Positions 29,280 to 38,663 of a stretch of 64,000 nt of DNA are shown here, piece by piece. How positions within the stretch are numbered: the first letter of the stretch is position 1; every line of letters starts with the position of its first letter. Source of the stretch: Tibeticola sediminis (GTDB lineage Bacteria; Pseudomonadota; Gammaproteobacteria; Burkholderiales; Burkholderiaceae_C); NCBI RefSeq assembly GCF_003843835.1, contig NZ_RKQL01000001.1, positions 124,001 to 188,000 of the forward strand, read 5' to 3'. The notes beneath the pieces are model-generated. The model saw nothing but the letters and a program-made list of their open reading frames with translations. It was not told where the DNA came from and did not search any database. A program made the translations under genes and the position numbers.

Positions 29280-29945
29280 TCAGCGCTGCGGAGCGCGCTC
29301 GGCCAGGAAGATCTCGACCCGGCGGTTCTTCGCGCGGCCGGCTTCGGTGGAGTTGTCGGCAATCGGCTCACGCGACCCGCGACCGTCGATGATGATCCGA
29401 CCGGGGTCGACGCCGCGCGTCACCAAATAGTCGCGGACCGCAGCCGCGCGGTTGATCGACAAGGGGTTGTTGACCGCGTCGCTGCCCGTGCTGTCGGTGT
29501 GTCCGATGATGCGCACCTCGATGCTCGGCTGCCCGGCCAGTCCTTGGGCGAACTGATCCAGGATAGGGCGCAAGCGCGGCTGGATGGCCGCACTGCCGGT
29601 GCCGAAGGAAATGTCGCTCGGAATGTTGAGCTTGAGCTGGTTGTCGGCGGTACGCGTGACGGTCGCCCCGGTTCCCGCCGTGGCCTGTTCCATCGCCGCT
29701 TTTTTCTGCTGCATCTGGGTTGACCAGACGTAGCCGCCAAGCGCGCCGATGCCCGCTCCCACCGCCGCCGCGCCTTTGCTGTCTCCAATGGCCGCGCCGG
29801 CAAGCGCTCCGATGCCCGCGCCGATGGCGGTATGGCGCTGCGTCTCCGTCATGTCCGCGCAACCCGCGAGCACGAGCGCGCCCACGAGCGCAGCCGCCCC
29901 CCAGCGGTGCGGCGAAAGAGCGTTTCGATTCGATGTCTGCTGCAT
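29280..29945 (-). CDS. OmpA-family lipoprotein with glycine-zipper segment
   Basis: A 221-aa outer-membrane lipoprotein. A signal peptide ends in the lipobox LAGC (26-29). It is followed by a Gly/Ala zipper region (about 38-75), a short linker, and a C-terminal OmpA peptidoglycan-binding domain (about 105-215) with IIGHTDSTGSDAVNNPLSINRAAAV and NRRVEIFL, which contain the Asp and Arg that bind diaminopimelate. ATG 29945 follows CAGGAG and gives the signal peptide; the open frame further upstream is not used. It lies between maiA and the divergent hydrolase gene. Confidence 0.9.
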   Translation of the reverse strand: MQQTSNRNALSPHRWGAAALVGALVLAGCADMTETQRHTAIGAGIGALAGAAIGDSKGAAAVGAGIGALGGYVWSTQMQQKKAAMEQATAGTGATVTRTADNQLKLNIPSDISFGTGSAAIQPRLRPILDQFAQGLAGQPSIEVRIIGHTDSTGSDAVNNPLSINRAAAVRDYLVTRGVDPGRIIIDGRGSREPIADNSTEAGRAKNRRVEIFLAERAPQR

Positions 29946-30056
29946 GGCTGGACTCCTGAACAATGGGTAAAAATCGATGGACCTCACCCGCGAGTGTGCC
30001 ACCGCACGGGGCCGTGGCAAACTGGCTCCTTCGGCAAAACCCCAAAGAGCCCAGCC

Positions 30057-30752
30057 ATGAATGATGTCTTCCCGCCGCCCCCCACCGTGCGCGTGCCCGT
30101 CCGAAACAGCGACGCCTGTTTTCCGGTGCACCGCGTTTATTGTGTGGGCCGAAATTACGAAGAACACGCGAAAGAAATGGGCTTCACCGGCCGCGAGCCG
30201 CCGTTCTTCTTCCTCAAGCCCGCCGACGCTGTCTTCCCGGTGAATGAAGGCGAAACCGGCCGTTTGCCCTACCCTTCCCTGACACGCAACCTGCACCACG
30301 AGATCGAACTGGTGGTTGCGATCGGTGTCGGCGGCGCGCAAATTCCGGCGGCCGAGGCGCATCGGCACATCTACGGCTATGCGGTCGGGCTCGACATGAC
30401 ACGGCGTGACCTGCAAAACGAAATGAAAAAACTCGGCCGACCCTGGGAAATCGGCAAAGCCTTCGAAGCCTCGGCCCCCATCAGCCCGATCACGCCGGCG
30501 GTCCAGGCGGGCGACATCACGACAGCGGAAATCTGGCTGCAGGTCAACGGCGCGGAACGCCAACGCAGCCAAATCGCCAAACTGATCTGGAACATCGGCG
30601 AAGTGATCGAGCATCTCTCCGCGGCCTGGACACTGCAACCGGGCGACCTGATTTATACCGGCACACCCGAAGGTGTCGGCGCGGTCGTGCCGGGCGACCT
30701 GCTGGTGGGCGGTGTGAGCGGGCTATCCGAGTTGCGCGTGCAAATCGTCTGA
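30057..30752 (+). CDS. Fumarylacetoacetate/fumarylpyruvate hydrolase family protein
   Basis: A 231-aa FAH-family hydrolase. The core VYCVGRNYEEHAKEMG and the metal-binding acidic set (HHEIELVVAIG, then GYAVGLDMTRRDLQ) are visible, with GDLIYTGTPEGVGAV near the C-terminus. Single-domain members close to this, such as NagK, hydrolyse fumarylpyruvate in gentisate degradation; others act on other 2-oxo acids. The zeta-class GST nearby supports the fumarylpyruvate reading, as inference. The next genes on the strand encode a TRAP transporter. Confidence 0.82.
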   Translation: MNDVFPPPPTVRVPVRNSDACFPVHRVYCVGRNYEEHAKEMGFTGREPPFFFLKPADAVFPVNEGETGRLPYPSLTRNLHHEIELVVAIGVGGAQIPAAEAHRHIYGYAVGLDMTRRDLQNEMKKLGRPWEIGKAFEASAPISPITPAVQAGDITTAEIWLQVNGAERQRSQIAKLIWNIGEVIEHLSAAWTLQPGDLIYTGTPEGVGAVVPGDLLVGGVSGLSELRVQIV

Positions 30753-30926
30753 CGCCGGGCACTGCCTCTGGGCAGAGCCCGCGCCGGCCTGGGCAAACCG
30801 GAGCCTGCGCCGCGCCTAAAATTGCGCCCTCTAGGGCCACACCGAAGGCCTCCCTCGCGCGCCGCGCATCCAGTGCCGGGGTCAAAGGTGCTGTTCTGTC
30901 CCTACTCGCTGCGTCCCCCAAACTCC
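30753..30926. other. Intergenic stretch before the TRAP transporter genes
   Basis: 174 bases containing a short hairpin CTGCC/GGCAG near 30763-30775 and TAAAAT at 30816-30821, which could be a -10 box for the TRAP operon. No -35 hexamer is clear. Confidence 0.3.
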
Positions 30927-31433
30927 ATGCTGAACTTCCTCGAAGCCCTCGCCCGCGGGCTCGCCTGGATGGCGGGTCTGTTGCTCGCTTTCATCCTGGT
31001 ACTGGCCACGCTGAGCATTCTCGGGCGCGAGACCCTGGGCTGGAGCCTCCCCGGGGATTACGAAGGCGTGGCGCTCGCCACCGCCGCCGTGGTGGGCTTG
31101 TTCATGCCGCTGTGCCAGATGCACCGCGGCCACATCGTCGTCGATTTTTTCACCGCGCGCGCGCCGGGTCGGGTCAACGCCGCGCTCGACCGCCTCGCCG
31201 CGGGGGTGTTGGGGCTGGCGTTCCTGCTGCTGGCCTGGCGTGCAGGCATCGGCGGGCTGGAGTCGTTCGAGAACCGCTCGACCACCATGCTGCTCGGCGT
31301 ACCCGAGTGGCCGGCCTACGCCAGCCTGGCGCTCGGTTTTGCCCTGAGCGGCCTCATCGGCCTGGTGCAGTGCGCCGCGGGCTTCGGCCGTCACGAGCGT
31401 TGCGACCCCGCCGAGCCGGGATGCCGCGCATGA
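30927..31433 (+). CDS. TRAP transporter small permease (DctQ)
   Basis: A 168-aa four-helix membrane subunit of a tripartite ATP-independent periplasmic transporter. It has hydrophobic segments at about 13-33, 47-70, 87-106 and 129-150, and the family feature GRETLGWSLPGDYEGVALATA through MHRGHIVVDFF. ATG 30927 gives the natural N-terminus; no strong ribosome site is present. Its stop overlaps the large-permease ATG by four bases. Confidence 0.88.
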   Translation: MLNFLEALARGLAWMAGLLLAFILVLATLSILGRETLGWSLPGDYEGVALATAAVVGLFMPLCQMHRGHIVVDFFTARAPGRVNAALDRLAAGVLGLAFLLLAWRAGIGGLESFENRSTTMLLGVPEWPAYASLALGFALSGLIGLVQCAAGFGRHERCDPAEPGCRA

Positions 31434-32749
31434 GCGGCACTGAGGTCGCGCTCCTGACCATCGGGTTAATGTTTGCCCTGATGGTGCTGCGCCTGCCGAT
31501 CGCCATTGCGATGTTCGTCGCAGGCTCGGTCGGTTACGTGGCCATCGCCGGCTGGGCGCCCTACGCCAGCTTCCTCAACAGCATGGCCTACGCGCGCTTT
31601 GCCAGCTACGACCTCTCGGTGATTCCGCTCTTTATCCTGATGGGCCAGTTTGCCACGCAAGGTGGGATCAGCAAGGCCTTGTTCGAGTTCACCGCCGCGC
31701 TGGTGGGCGGTCTGCGCGGCGGACTGGCGATGGCCTCGGTGATGGCCAGCGCGGCGTTCGGGGCGATCTGCGGCTCCTCGGTGGCCACCGCCGCCACCAT
31801 CACCGGCGTGGCGCTGCCCGAGATGCAGCGCCACGGCTATTCCGGCCGGCTGGCCACGGGAACGCTCGCCACCGCCGGAACGCTGGGTATCCTCATTCCG
31901 CCCTCGGTGCCACTGGTGATCTACGCGATCCTGACCGAGCAGAACATCGCCAAGCTCTTTCTGGCGGCGACCGTCCCCGGCGTGCTGGCGATGGTGAGCT
32001 ACCTGATCGTCATCGCGATCTACGTGCGCCTGGTGCCTGGCCACGCCCCCGCAGTGGACGCCGAGCGCCCGCGGATGCAGCTGCAGACCGTGCTTGGGCT
32101 CGCACCGATCGCAACCGTCTTCCTGCTGGTGTTCGGCGGCATCTATGGCGGGTTCTTTTCGCCCACCGAAGGGGCGGCCGTGGGTGCGTTCGCCGCCTTG
32201 CTCGCGGCACTGGCCAAGGGTGAAATGAGTTGGGCGAAGCTGCGCAACAGCTTTTTCGCCACGGCCGAAAGCTCGGCCATGATTTTCCTGATCTTCATCG
32301 GCGCGGACGTGATGAACGCGACGCTCGCCCTCTCGCAGGTGCAACAGGCGTTGACCGATCTCATCGCCAGCTGGAACCTCGCGCCGATCTGGGTGATGCT
32401 GGCCATCGTGGCGTTGCACATTGCGCTCGGCACGGTCACGGAGGAGCTTTCCATCATCCTGCTCACCATCCCCATCTTCTTCCCCGTGGTGATGGGGCTC
32501 GATTTCGACATGCCGAAGGAATCCGTCGCGCTGTGGTTTGGCATCCTGATCCTGATGGTGGTGTCCTTCGGCCTGCTCGTGCCTCCCATGGGCCTCAACG
32601 TGTATGTGGTCAACGGTCTGGCGCGCGGCGTGCCGCTGGGCGAAACCTTCCGCGGCGTGCTGCCGTTTCTGATCAGCGATTTCGTGCGCATCGGCCTCGT
32701 GCTGGCGTTTCCAGGCCTCGCTCTGGGCTTGGTCCGGCTCGTCTCGTGA
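31430..32749 (+). CDS. TRAP transporter large permease (DctM)
   Basis: A 439-aa permease with about 12 membrane segments that couples Na+ or H+ entry to uptake of an organic acid delivered by the DctP protein. Family motifs seen: MFVAGSVGYVAI, IPLFILMGQFATQGGISKALFE, GAICGSSVATAATI and GTLATAGTLGILIPPSVPLVIYAI, and the C-terminal PPMGLNVYVVNGLA. ATG 31430 overlaps the DctQ stop (ATGA). The binding protein follows after 61 bases. Confidence 0.93.
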   Translation: MSGTEVALLTIGLMFALMVLRLPIAIAMFVAGSVGYVAIAGWAPYASFLNSMAYARFASYDLSVIPLFILMGQFATQGGISKALFEFTAALVGGLRGGLAMASVMASAAFGAICGSSVATAATITGVALPEMQRHGYSGRLATGTLATAGTLGILIPPSVPLVIYAILTEQNIAKLFLAATVPGVLAMVSYLIVIAIYVRLVPGHAPAVDAERPRMQLQTVLGLAPIATVFLLVFGGIYGGFFSPTEGAAVGAFAALLAALAKGEMSWAKLRNSFFATAESSAMIFLIFIGADVMNATLALSQVQQALTDLIASWNLAPIWVMLAIVALHIALGTVTEELSIILLTIPIFFPVVMGLDFDMPKESVALWFGILILMVVSFGLLVPPMGLNVYVVNGLARGVPLGETFRGVLPFLISDFVRIGLVLAFPGLALGLVRLVS

Positions 32750-32810
32750 ACAACCGGGCCGCGCCCTGCGCCCCACCATCAACCCCCTTCGAACCGCAAT
32801 GGAGCACTCC

Positions 32811-33866
32811 ATGATTCCAAGACGAAGCTTTCTCCAATCCACCGCCGCAGCCGCCGTGCTCGCGGCGCCCGCGATTCGCGGCTTGGCGCAGCCGACCGTC
32901 ACGCTGAAATTCGCCACCTTCATGGCGCCACAGTCCAACGTCTGGATCAACATGCACAAGGCATGGATGGACAAGGTGACCCAGGAGTCGGGCGGCCGCA
33001 TCCAGTTCCAGGGCTACCCGGCCATGCAGCTCGGCGGCTCGCCGGCTCAGCTCTACGACCAGGCCAAGGACGGCGTGGCCGACATCATCTGGACACTGCC
33101 CGGCTACACGGCGGGGCGCTTCCCCCGGATCGAGGCGTTCGAGCTGCCGTTCATGATGAGCCACGCCGAAGCCACCTCCAAGGCACTGTGGGAATACATC
33201 CAAACGCTTGCTGCCGACGAGTTCAAGGGCACGCATCTGATCGCGGTGAACGTGCATGGGCCAGGCGTGATCCATACCGCCCATCAGCCGATACGGACGG
33301 CGGCCGACCTCAAGGGCCTCAAAATCCGCGGCCCGTCGCGCCAGGTCACCAAACTGCTGGCGACGCTCGGTGCCACCCCGGTGGGCATGCCGCTGCCAGC
33401 GATCCCCGACGCGCTCTCGAAGGGCACCATCGCGGGATGCGTCCTGCCGTGGGAGGTCGTCCCGTCGGTGAAGGTGCAGGAACTGACGCGCCACCATGCC
33501 GAGTTCGACCCCGCCGGCGGCGCGCTCTACACAGCCTGCTTCGTCATGGCCATGAACAAAGACCGTTACGACAGCCTGCCCGCGGACTTGAAGAAAGTGA
33601 TCGACGCCAACTCAGGCTTGACCACCTCCGGCTGGCTCGGCAAGGTCCAACAAGCGGGCGACGCGGCGGGCCGCCAAAGCGCCCTGGCGCGCGGCAACAC
33701 CATTGCCACCATCGGACCCGAAGCCGCCCAGGAGTTTCGCCGTCGCTCGCGCACGCTCGAAGTCGAGTGGATCGAGGACATGAACAAGCGCGGTTACGAC
33801 GGCAAAAAGCTGCTCGACACCGCCAAGGCCTTGATCGAGAAGCACACCAAAACCAGTAAAGCCTGA
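32811..33866 (+). CDS. TRAP transporter periplasmic solute-binding protein (DctP)
   Basis: A 351-aa DctP-family binding protein. The N-terminus (IPRRSFLQSTAAAAVLAAPAI) has a twin-arginine motif, suggesting export by Tat. The mature part has the DctP signatures FPRIEAFELPFMMSHAEATSKALW and the ligand-binding Arg region (ADLKGLKIRGPSRQVTKLLATLGATPVGMPLPAIPDAL). ATG 32811 is chosen because GGAG precedes it by 6 bases; ATG 32799 is four codons earlier. Substrate is unknown; a 2-oxo or aromatic-derived acid is possible from the nearby hydrolase. Confidence 0.9.
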   Translation: MIPRRSFLQSTAAAAVLAAPAIRGLAQPTVTLKFATFMAPQSNVWINMHKAWMDKVTQESGGRIQFQGYPAMQLGGSPAQLYDQAKDGVADIIWTLPGYTAGRFPRIEAFELPFMMSHAEATSKALWEYIQTLAADEFKGTHLIAVNVHGPGVIHTAHQPIRTAADLKGLKIRGPSRQVTKLLATLGATPVGMPLPAIPDALSKGTIAGCVLPWEVVPSVKVQELTRHHAEFDPAGGALYTACFVMAMNKDRYDSLPADLKKVIDANSGLTTSGWLGKVQQAGDAAGRQSALARGNTIATIGPEAAQEFRRRSRTLEVEWIEDMNKRGYDGKKLLDTAKALIEKHTKTSKA

Positions 33867-33947
33867 AAGCAAAGCCTGTGATGGCCGACGCCTCCGCGGA
33901 GCCTCTTGGTTCCTGCACGGCGGCACCCCGATCGGTACACTGCCGTC

Positions 33948-34493
33948 ATGTTCCGTAGCCCGATCAAACACTGCCGCGCCTGCGGCGCCCCGGTGGTCTA
34001 CCGTTTGCCCGACGATGGTGACACCCGGGAGCGCGCCATCTGCACCGCCTGCCGCACGGTGCACTACGAAAACCCGCTCAACGTGGTCGGCACCGTGCCC
34101 TACCTGGGCGAGCGGGTGCTGCTGTGCAAGCGCAACATCGAGCCGCGCTGGGGCAAGTGGACGCTGCCGGCCGGATTCATGGAACTGGGCGAAACCGCGC
34201 TGCAAGGCGCGGCCCGGGAAACCGACGAAGAGGCGGGAGCTCACTTCCAGATCGAAGGCTTGTTCAGCGTGCTCAGTGTGCCCCGCGTCGGCCAGGTGCA
34301 CCTGTTCTACCGCGCACGCCTGCTCGACGAGCAGTTTGCCCCCGGCCACGAAACGATCGAGGCGCGGCTGTTCTCCGAGGCGGAGGTTCCCTGGGAGGAA
34401 TTGGCGTTTCGGACCGTGCGCGAGACGCTGCTGCGCTTCTTTGCCGACCAGCGACTCGGCACCTTCGGCGTGCACAGCGTCGATATCGACTAG
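33948..34493 (+). CDS. Nudix hydrolase with N-terminal zinc ribbon
   Basis: A 181-aa protein. An N-terminal zinc ribbon has two CxxC pairs (Cys9/Cys12 and Cys32/Cys35), as in NudC-like and ADP-ribose-type hydrolases, followed by a Nudix domain. The Nudix box begins at Gly76 with the REx2EE core at 90-95. It likely hydrolyses a nucleoside diphosphate derivative such as ADP-ribose or a flavin/NAD-type dinucleotide; I cannot tell which. It ends at a terminator shared with the convergent ppa gene. Confidence 0.88.
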   Translation: MFRSPIKHCRACGAPVVYRLPDDGDTRERAICTACRTVHYENPLNVVGTVPYLGERVLLCKRNIEPRWGKWTLPAGFMELGETALQGAARETDEEAGAHFQIEGLFSVLSVPRVGQVHLFYRARLLDEQFAPGHETIEARLFSEAEVPWEELAFRTVRETLLRFFADQRLGTFGVHSVDID

Positions 34494-34505
34494 GACCCAA
34501 CGAGC

Positions 34506-34545
34506 GAAAAGCCCGCAATCAAAACTGCGGGCTTTTCACTTTTTG
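34506..34545. terminator. Bidirectional terminator between Nudix and ppa genes
   Basis: GAAAAGCCCGCA and TGCGGGCTTTTC form a 12-bp stem with an 8-base loop, followed by CACTTTTTG. A-run and T-run flank both sides, so it can stop transcription from either direction between the convergent genes. Confidence 0.88.
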
Positions 34546-34597
34546 ATAGCACGACCGAGCCGAATCATGCCGGCGTGCGGACGATTCGGCTGAAAAT

Positions 34598-35134
34598 TCA
34601 GGCGTGGGCCTTGTTGTAGTTGGCGATGCCGTCGGCGATTTCTTTGCGCGCGGCTTCCGGGCCTTCCCAGCCCAGCACCTTGACCCACTTGCCCTCTTCG
34701 AGGTCCTTGTAATGCTCGAAGAAGTGCGCGATGGTCTTGAGCCGCGCGGGGTTGAGGTCTTCGGGCTTTTGCCACTGGGTGTAGATCGACAGAATCTTGT
34801 CGGTCGGCACGGCGAGCACCTTGCCGTCTTCGCCCGCTTCATCCTGCATCTTCAGGATGCCGATCGCGCGGCAAGGCACCACGACGCCCGGAATCAGCGG
34901 CACCGGGGTGATGACCAGCACGTCCACCGGGTCGCCGTCGCCGCTGAGCGTCTTGGGCACGTAGCCGTAGTTCGTGGGGTAGTGCATGGCCGTGCTCATG
35001 AAGCGGTCCACGAAGATCGCCCCGGTTTCTTTGTCGACCTCGTATTTGATCGGGTCGGCATTCATGGGGATTTCGATGATGACGTTGAAGGCTTCGGGCG
35101 CGTTCGGGCCGGGCGTGACGTTGTCGAGCGACAT
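34598..35134 (-). CDS. ppa: Inorganic pyrophosphatase (family I, soluble)
   Basis: A 178-aa cytoplasmic Mg-dependent PPase. It has the signature DGDPVDVLV with catalytic Asp residues and the substrate-binding [16 protein letters not shown] and [11 protein letters not shown] segments. Its start faces a membrane-bound pyrophosphatase across 224 bases, so the organism can either dissipate PPi or conserve its energy, with both genes under one divergent control region. Confidence 0.96.
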   Translation of the reverse strand: MSLDNVTPGPNAPEAFNVIIEIPMNADPIKYEVDKETGAIFVDRFMSTAMHYPTNYGYVPKTLSGDGDPVDVLVITPVPLIPGVVVPCRAIGILKMQDEAGEDGKVLAVPTDKILSIYTQWQKPEDLNPARLKTIAHFFEHYKDLEEGKWVKVLGWEGPEAARKEIADGIANYNKAHA

Positions 35135-35358
35135 GAGGAGCAGTCTCTTTCGTTTTGTTGAGGATCAAGGGAGGGATTGGGATTAACCCTGATTTTACTT
35201 TCACGGCCCTTGCGCGACACCGCAGCGTCACGGTTTGGCGGTAAATTGCGCGCGTTGGCCAATCGCCTCCCCCGCTGGAGCGCGAGGAAGCAACGCAGCG
35301 GGGGTTCCTCCACAGCGTTGAGCCCCTTCCAAGCGAAACAACGAATGAGGAGATCGAC
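35135..35358. promoter_or_regulatory. Divergent promoter region, ppa and hppA
   Basis: 224 bases separate the two pyrophosphatase genes. GTAAAT near 35241-35246 (plus) and TAAAAT near 35200-35195 (minus) could be -10 boxes. I see no clear -35 elements, operator palindrome or riboswitch. Confidence 0.35.
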
Positions 35359-37428
35359 ATGACTGGCAACTCGGCGCTGATTTTGGCGCTCGTCTGCGGG
35401 CTCTTGGCCGTGGCCTACGGACTGTGGGCACGCAGTTGGATTCTTGCGCAAGACCCGGGCAACGCCCGCATGCAGGAGATTGCGGCAGCCATCCAGGCCG
35501 GCGCGGCTGCTTACCTGGCGCGGCAATACAAAACCATCGCCATCGTCGGCGTGGTGCTCGCGGTGCTCATCGGCGTGTTCCTCGACGGCAAGACCGCCGT
35601 GGGCTTCGTCGTCGGCGCCGTGCTCTCGGGGGCATGTGGCTTCATCGGCATGAATGTCTCGGTGCGCGCCAACGTGCGCACCGCGCAGGCCGCCACGCGG
35701 GGCATCGGCCCGGCGCTGGACGTGGCCTTTCGCGGCGGTGCCATCACCGGCATGCTGGTGGTGGGCCTGGGGCTGCTTGGGGTAGCGGGCTTCTACGGGT
35801 TCCTGGTCGGCAATGGCAACCTCACACCCGACAAGCACCTCGCCGACCTGCTCAATCCCTTGATTGGTTTTGCCTTTGGCTCGTCGCTGATCTCGATCTT
35901 CGCGCGGCTCGGCGGCGGCATCTTCACCAAGGGTGCCGACGTCGGCGCCGATCTGGTCGGCAAGGTGGAGGCCGGCATTCCCGAGGATGACCCGCGCAAC
36001 CCCGCCGTGATCGCCGACAACGTCGGCGACAACGTGGGCGACTGCGCTGGCATGGCCGCGGACCTGTTCGAGACCTACGCGGTCACGCTGATCGCCACCA
36101 TGGTGCTCGGCGCGCTGATGGTCGCAGCCGCCCCGGCGCAGGCGGTCGTCTACCCGCTCGCACTCGGCGGCGTGTCCATCATCGCCTCGATCATCGGTTG
36201 CTTCTTCGTCAAAGCGACGCCTGGGATGAAAAACGTCATGCCCGCCCTCTACAAGGGCCTGGCGATCGCGGGCGGCCTCTCGCTGGTGCTCTTTCTCGGC
36301 GTGACGCTCTGGATCATCCCCGACAACGCCATCGCCGCAAGCGGCAGCCAAATGCGCCTCTTTGGCGCCACGGTCGTCGGCCTCGCGCTCACGGCTGCGC
36401 TGGTCTGGATCACCGAGTACTACACCGGCACGCAATACAAACCCGTGCAGCACATCGCGCAGGCATCCACCACGGGCCACGGCACCAACATCATCGCGGG
36501 GCTGGGCGTGTCCATGCGCTCGACGGCCTGGCCGGTGATCTTCGTCTGCATCGCCATCGTGGTGTCTTACAGGCTCGCCGGCCTCTACGGCATTGCGGTG
36601 GCCGCCATGTCCATGCTCAGCATGGCCGGCATCATCGTCGCGCTCGATGCCTATGGGCCCATCACGGACAACGCCGGGGGCATCGCCGAGATGAGCGAAC
36701 TGCCCAGCAGCGTGCGCGACATCACCGACCCGCTCGACGCGGTCGGCAACACCACCAAGGCCGTGACCAAGGGTTATGCCATCGGTTCTGCGGGCTTGGC
36801 CGCGCTGGTGCTGTTCGCCGACTACACGCACAAGCTCGAGGGGCTGGGCCAGTCGGTCAGTTTCAACCTCTCCGACCCGATGGTCATCGTCGGCCTCTTC
36901 ATCGGCGGCCTCATCCCCTACCTTTTCGGTGCCATGGCCATGGAAGCCGTCGGGCGCGCCGCGGGCGCGGTGGTGGTGGAGGTGCGGCGCCAGTTCAGCA
37001 CCATTCAAGGCATCATGGAAGGCACGGCCAAGCCGGAATACGGCGTGGCGGTCGACATGCTGACCAAGGCTGCCATCAAGGAGATGATGATCCCGAGCCT
37101 GTTGCCGGTGGTCACCCCCATCCTGGTCGGCTTGTTGCTCGGCCCGAAGGCGCTCGGTGGCCTGCTCATGGGGACGATCGTCACCGGCCTCTTCGTGGCG
37201 ATCTCGATGTGTACCGGCGGCGGTGCCTGGGACAACGCCAAGAAATACATCGAGGATGGCCACTTCGGCGGCAAGGGCAGCGAAGCGCACAAAGCCGCTG
37301 TTACGGGCGACACCGTGGGCGACCCTTACAAAGACACGGCGGGTCCCGCGGTCAACCCATTGATCAAGATCATCAACATCGTGGCGCTGCTGATCGTGCC
37401 GCTCGTGGTGCGCTTCCACGGCGGCTGA
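35359..37428 (+). CDS. hppA: Membrane-bound proton-pumping pyrophosphatase, K+-independent type
   Basis: A 689-aa integral membrane protein with about 16 helices that couples PPi hydrolysis to H+ export. Catalytic signatures are visible: [20 protein letters not shown], the acidic [20 protein letters not shown] and the C-terminal [10 protein letters not shown] with [17 protein letters not shown]. The potassium-determining position reads GNTTKAVT, with Lys467 and Thr470; K+-dependent enzymes have Ala at the first. So this is predicted to be a K+-independent H+ pump. A GAGGAG site precedes the ATG. Confidence 0.95.
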   Translation: MTGNSALILALVCGLLAVAYGLWARSWILAQDPGNARMQEIAAAIQAGAAAYLARQYKTIAIVGVVLAVLIGVFLDGKTAVGFVVGAVLSGACGFIGMNVSVRANVRTAQAATRGIGPALDVAFRGGAITGMLVVGLGLLGVAGFYGFLVGNGNLTPDKHLADLLNPLIGFAFGSSLISIFARLGGGIFTKGADVGADLVGKVEAGIPEDDPRNPAVIADNVGDNVGDCAGMAADLFETYAVTLIATMVLGALMVAAAPAQAVVYPLALGGVSIIASIIGCFFVKATPGMKNVMPALYKGLAIAGGLSLVLFLGVTLWIIPDNAIAASGSQMRLFGATVVGLALTAALVWITEYYTGTQYKPVQHIAQASTTGHGTNIIAGLGVSMRSTAWPVIFVCIAIVVSYRLAGLYGIAVAAMSMLSMAGIIVALDAYGPITDNAGGIAEMSELPSSVRDITDPLDAVGNTTKAVTKGYAIGSAGLAALVLFADYTHKLEGLGQSVSFNLSDPMVIVGLFIGGLIPYLFGAMAMEAVGRAAGAVVVEVRRQFSTIQGIMEGTAKPEYGVAVDMLTKAAIKEMMIPSLLPVVTPILVGLLLGPKALGGLLMGTIVTGLFVAISMCTGGGAWDNAKKYIEDGHFGGKGSEAHKAAVTGDTVGDPYKDTAGPAVNPLIKIINIVALLIVPLVVRFHGG

Positions 37429-37432
37429 TTGG

Positions 37433-38653
37433 TCATGATGCCGTGTACCCGGCGAGCGCCCAACGCCGGGCCCACAAGGCCAGAGCGGCCAACACGCAGA
37501 AGGCGGCTCCGGCACCGAAGGTCCAGGCCGGGCCGTACTGTTGCCACAGCGCCCCGGCAATCACACTGGCCAGGAGCATGGCCCCGCCACTGACCAAGTT
37601 GAAAAAGCCAAAGGCCGTGCCACGCAGATCGGCCGGCGCCACCTCGGCGACCATGGCAGCGAGCAAACCCTGGGTCAGCCCCATGTGGGCTCCCCAGAGC
37701 AGCACGCCCACCAGCAGGCCGCTCCAGTGCGTGCTGCTCGCAATGACGAGGTCGGCCACGGCCAGCACCGCCAGACCGGCCAGCAGCATCGGCCCGTGCG
37801 ACACGCGGTCCGAGAGCTTGCCAAAGGGGTAGGCACTGAGCGCATACACCGCGTTCATGGCAACCATGACCAGCGGCACCAGCGCCACCGGAACACCGGT
37901 TTGCTCGGCGCGCAAAACCAAAAATGCCTCCGAAAACCGCGCGAGTGTAAAAACCGCTGCGACCGCGACCACCCACCAGTAGGGTGTGCCGAGCCGACGC
38001 AGATTGGCCCGCGAAATCGGGTTGCCCGGCGTGCGGCTCGCCGTGCCGTCCGGATCACGCACCCCCAGGGCCAGCAGCAACACCGCCAACGCCGCAGGAA
38101 TGATCGCGACGACGAACACCGCACGGAAGTCGTTCGCCCACAGCAGCATGAGGCCAACTGCGATCAGCGGCCCGGCAAAGGCGCCCACCGTGTCGAGCGA
38201 CTGCCGCAGCCCGAAGGCGGCGCCACGCAAAGCAGGGGGTGCCAGGTCGGCCACCAAAGCATCGCGCGGCGCCCCGCGTATGCCTTTGCCGATGCGGTCG
38301 ATGATGCGCGCCGAAAACACCCAGCCGGCGCTGGGGGCAAAGGCGAACAAGGGTTTGGACAGTGCCCCAAGCCCATAGCCCAGCACCGCGAGCGCCTTGC
38401 GTTTGCCCAGCCAGTCGCTGATCACCCCCGAAAACACCTTGACGACCAGCGCCGTCGCCTCGGCGAGGCCCTCGATGAGCCCGACGAGCGCCACGCTGAT
38501 GCCCAAACTGCCCACCATGAACATCGGTAAGAGGCTGTGGATCATCTCCGAGCCGATGTCCATCAGCAGGCTCACGAAGCCCAGGATCCAGATCGCTGCG
38601 GGCAGGCGTGGTGCTTCCGCCCCGAGGGCGGCGTTCTTGGTTTCACTCATCAT
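37433..38653 (-). CDS. MFS transporter of unknown substrate
   Basis: A 406-aa major facilitator with 12 predicted membrane segments. It has the loop 2-3 motif VISDWLGKRKAL, and a second conserved region RIIDRIGKGIRGAPRDALVAD shared with a branch of mostly uncharacterised bacterial MFS proteins. It starts 11 bases after the stop of the FtsH paralogue and is probably co-transcribed with it; the link between the two is unexplained. It converges on hppA with only 4 bases between stops. Confidence 0.8.
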   Translation of the reverse strand: MMSETKNAALGAEAPRLPAAIWILGFVSLLMDIGSEMIHSLLPMFMVGSLGISVALVGLIEGLAEATALVVKVFSGVISDWLGKRKALAVLGYGLGALSKPLFAFAPSAGWVFSARIIDRIGKGIRGAPRDALVADLAPPALRGAAFGLRQSLDTVGAFAGPLIAVGLMLLWANDFRAVFVVAIIPAALAVLLLALGVRDPDGTASRTPGNPISRANLRRLGTPYWWVVAVAAVFTLARFSEAFLVLRAEQTGVPVALVPLVMVAMNAVYALSAYPFGKLSDRVSHGPMLLAGLAVLAVADLVIASSTHWSGLLVGVLLWGAHMGLTQGLLAAMVAEVAPADLRGTAFGFFNLVSGGAMLLASVIAGALWQQYGPAWTFGAGAAFCVLAALALWARRWALAGYTAS

Positions 38654-38663
38654 GGGTTCGGCT

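Noticed and set aside
35062-37560. An 832-codon open frame antisense to hppA
   Set aside because: It runs opposite a fully supported membrane pyrophosphatase, has low-complexity His/Asp/Gly-rich composition typical of antisense frames in GC-rich DNA, and no family motif or ribosome site.
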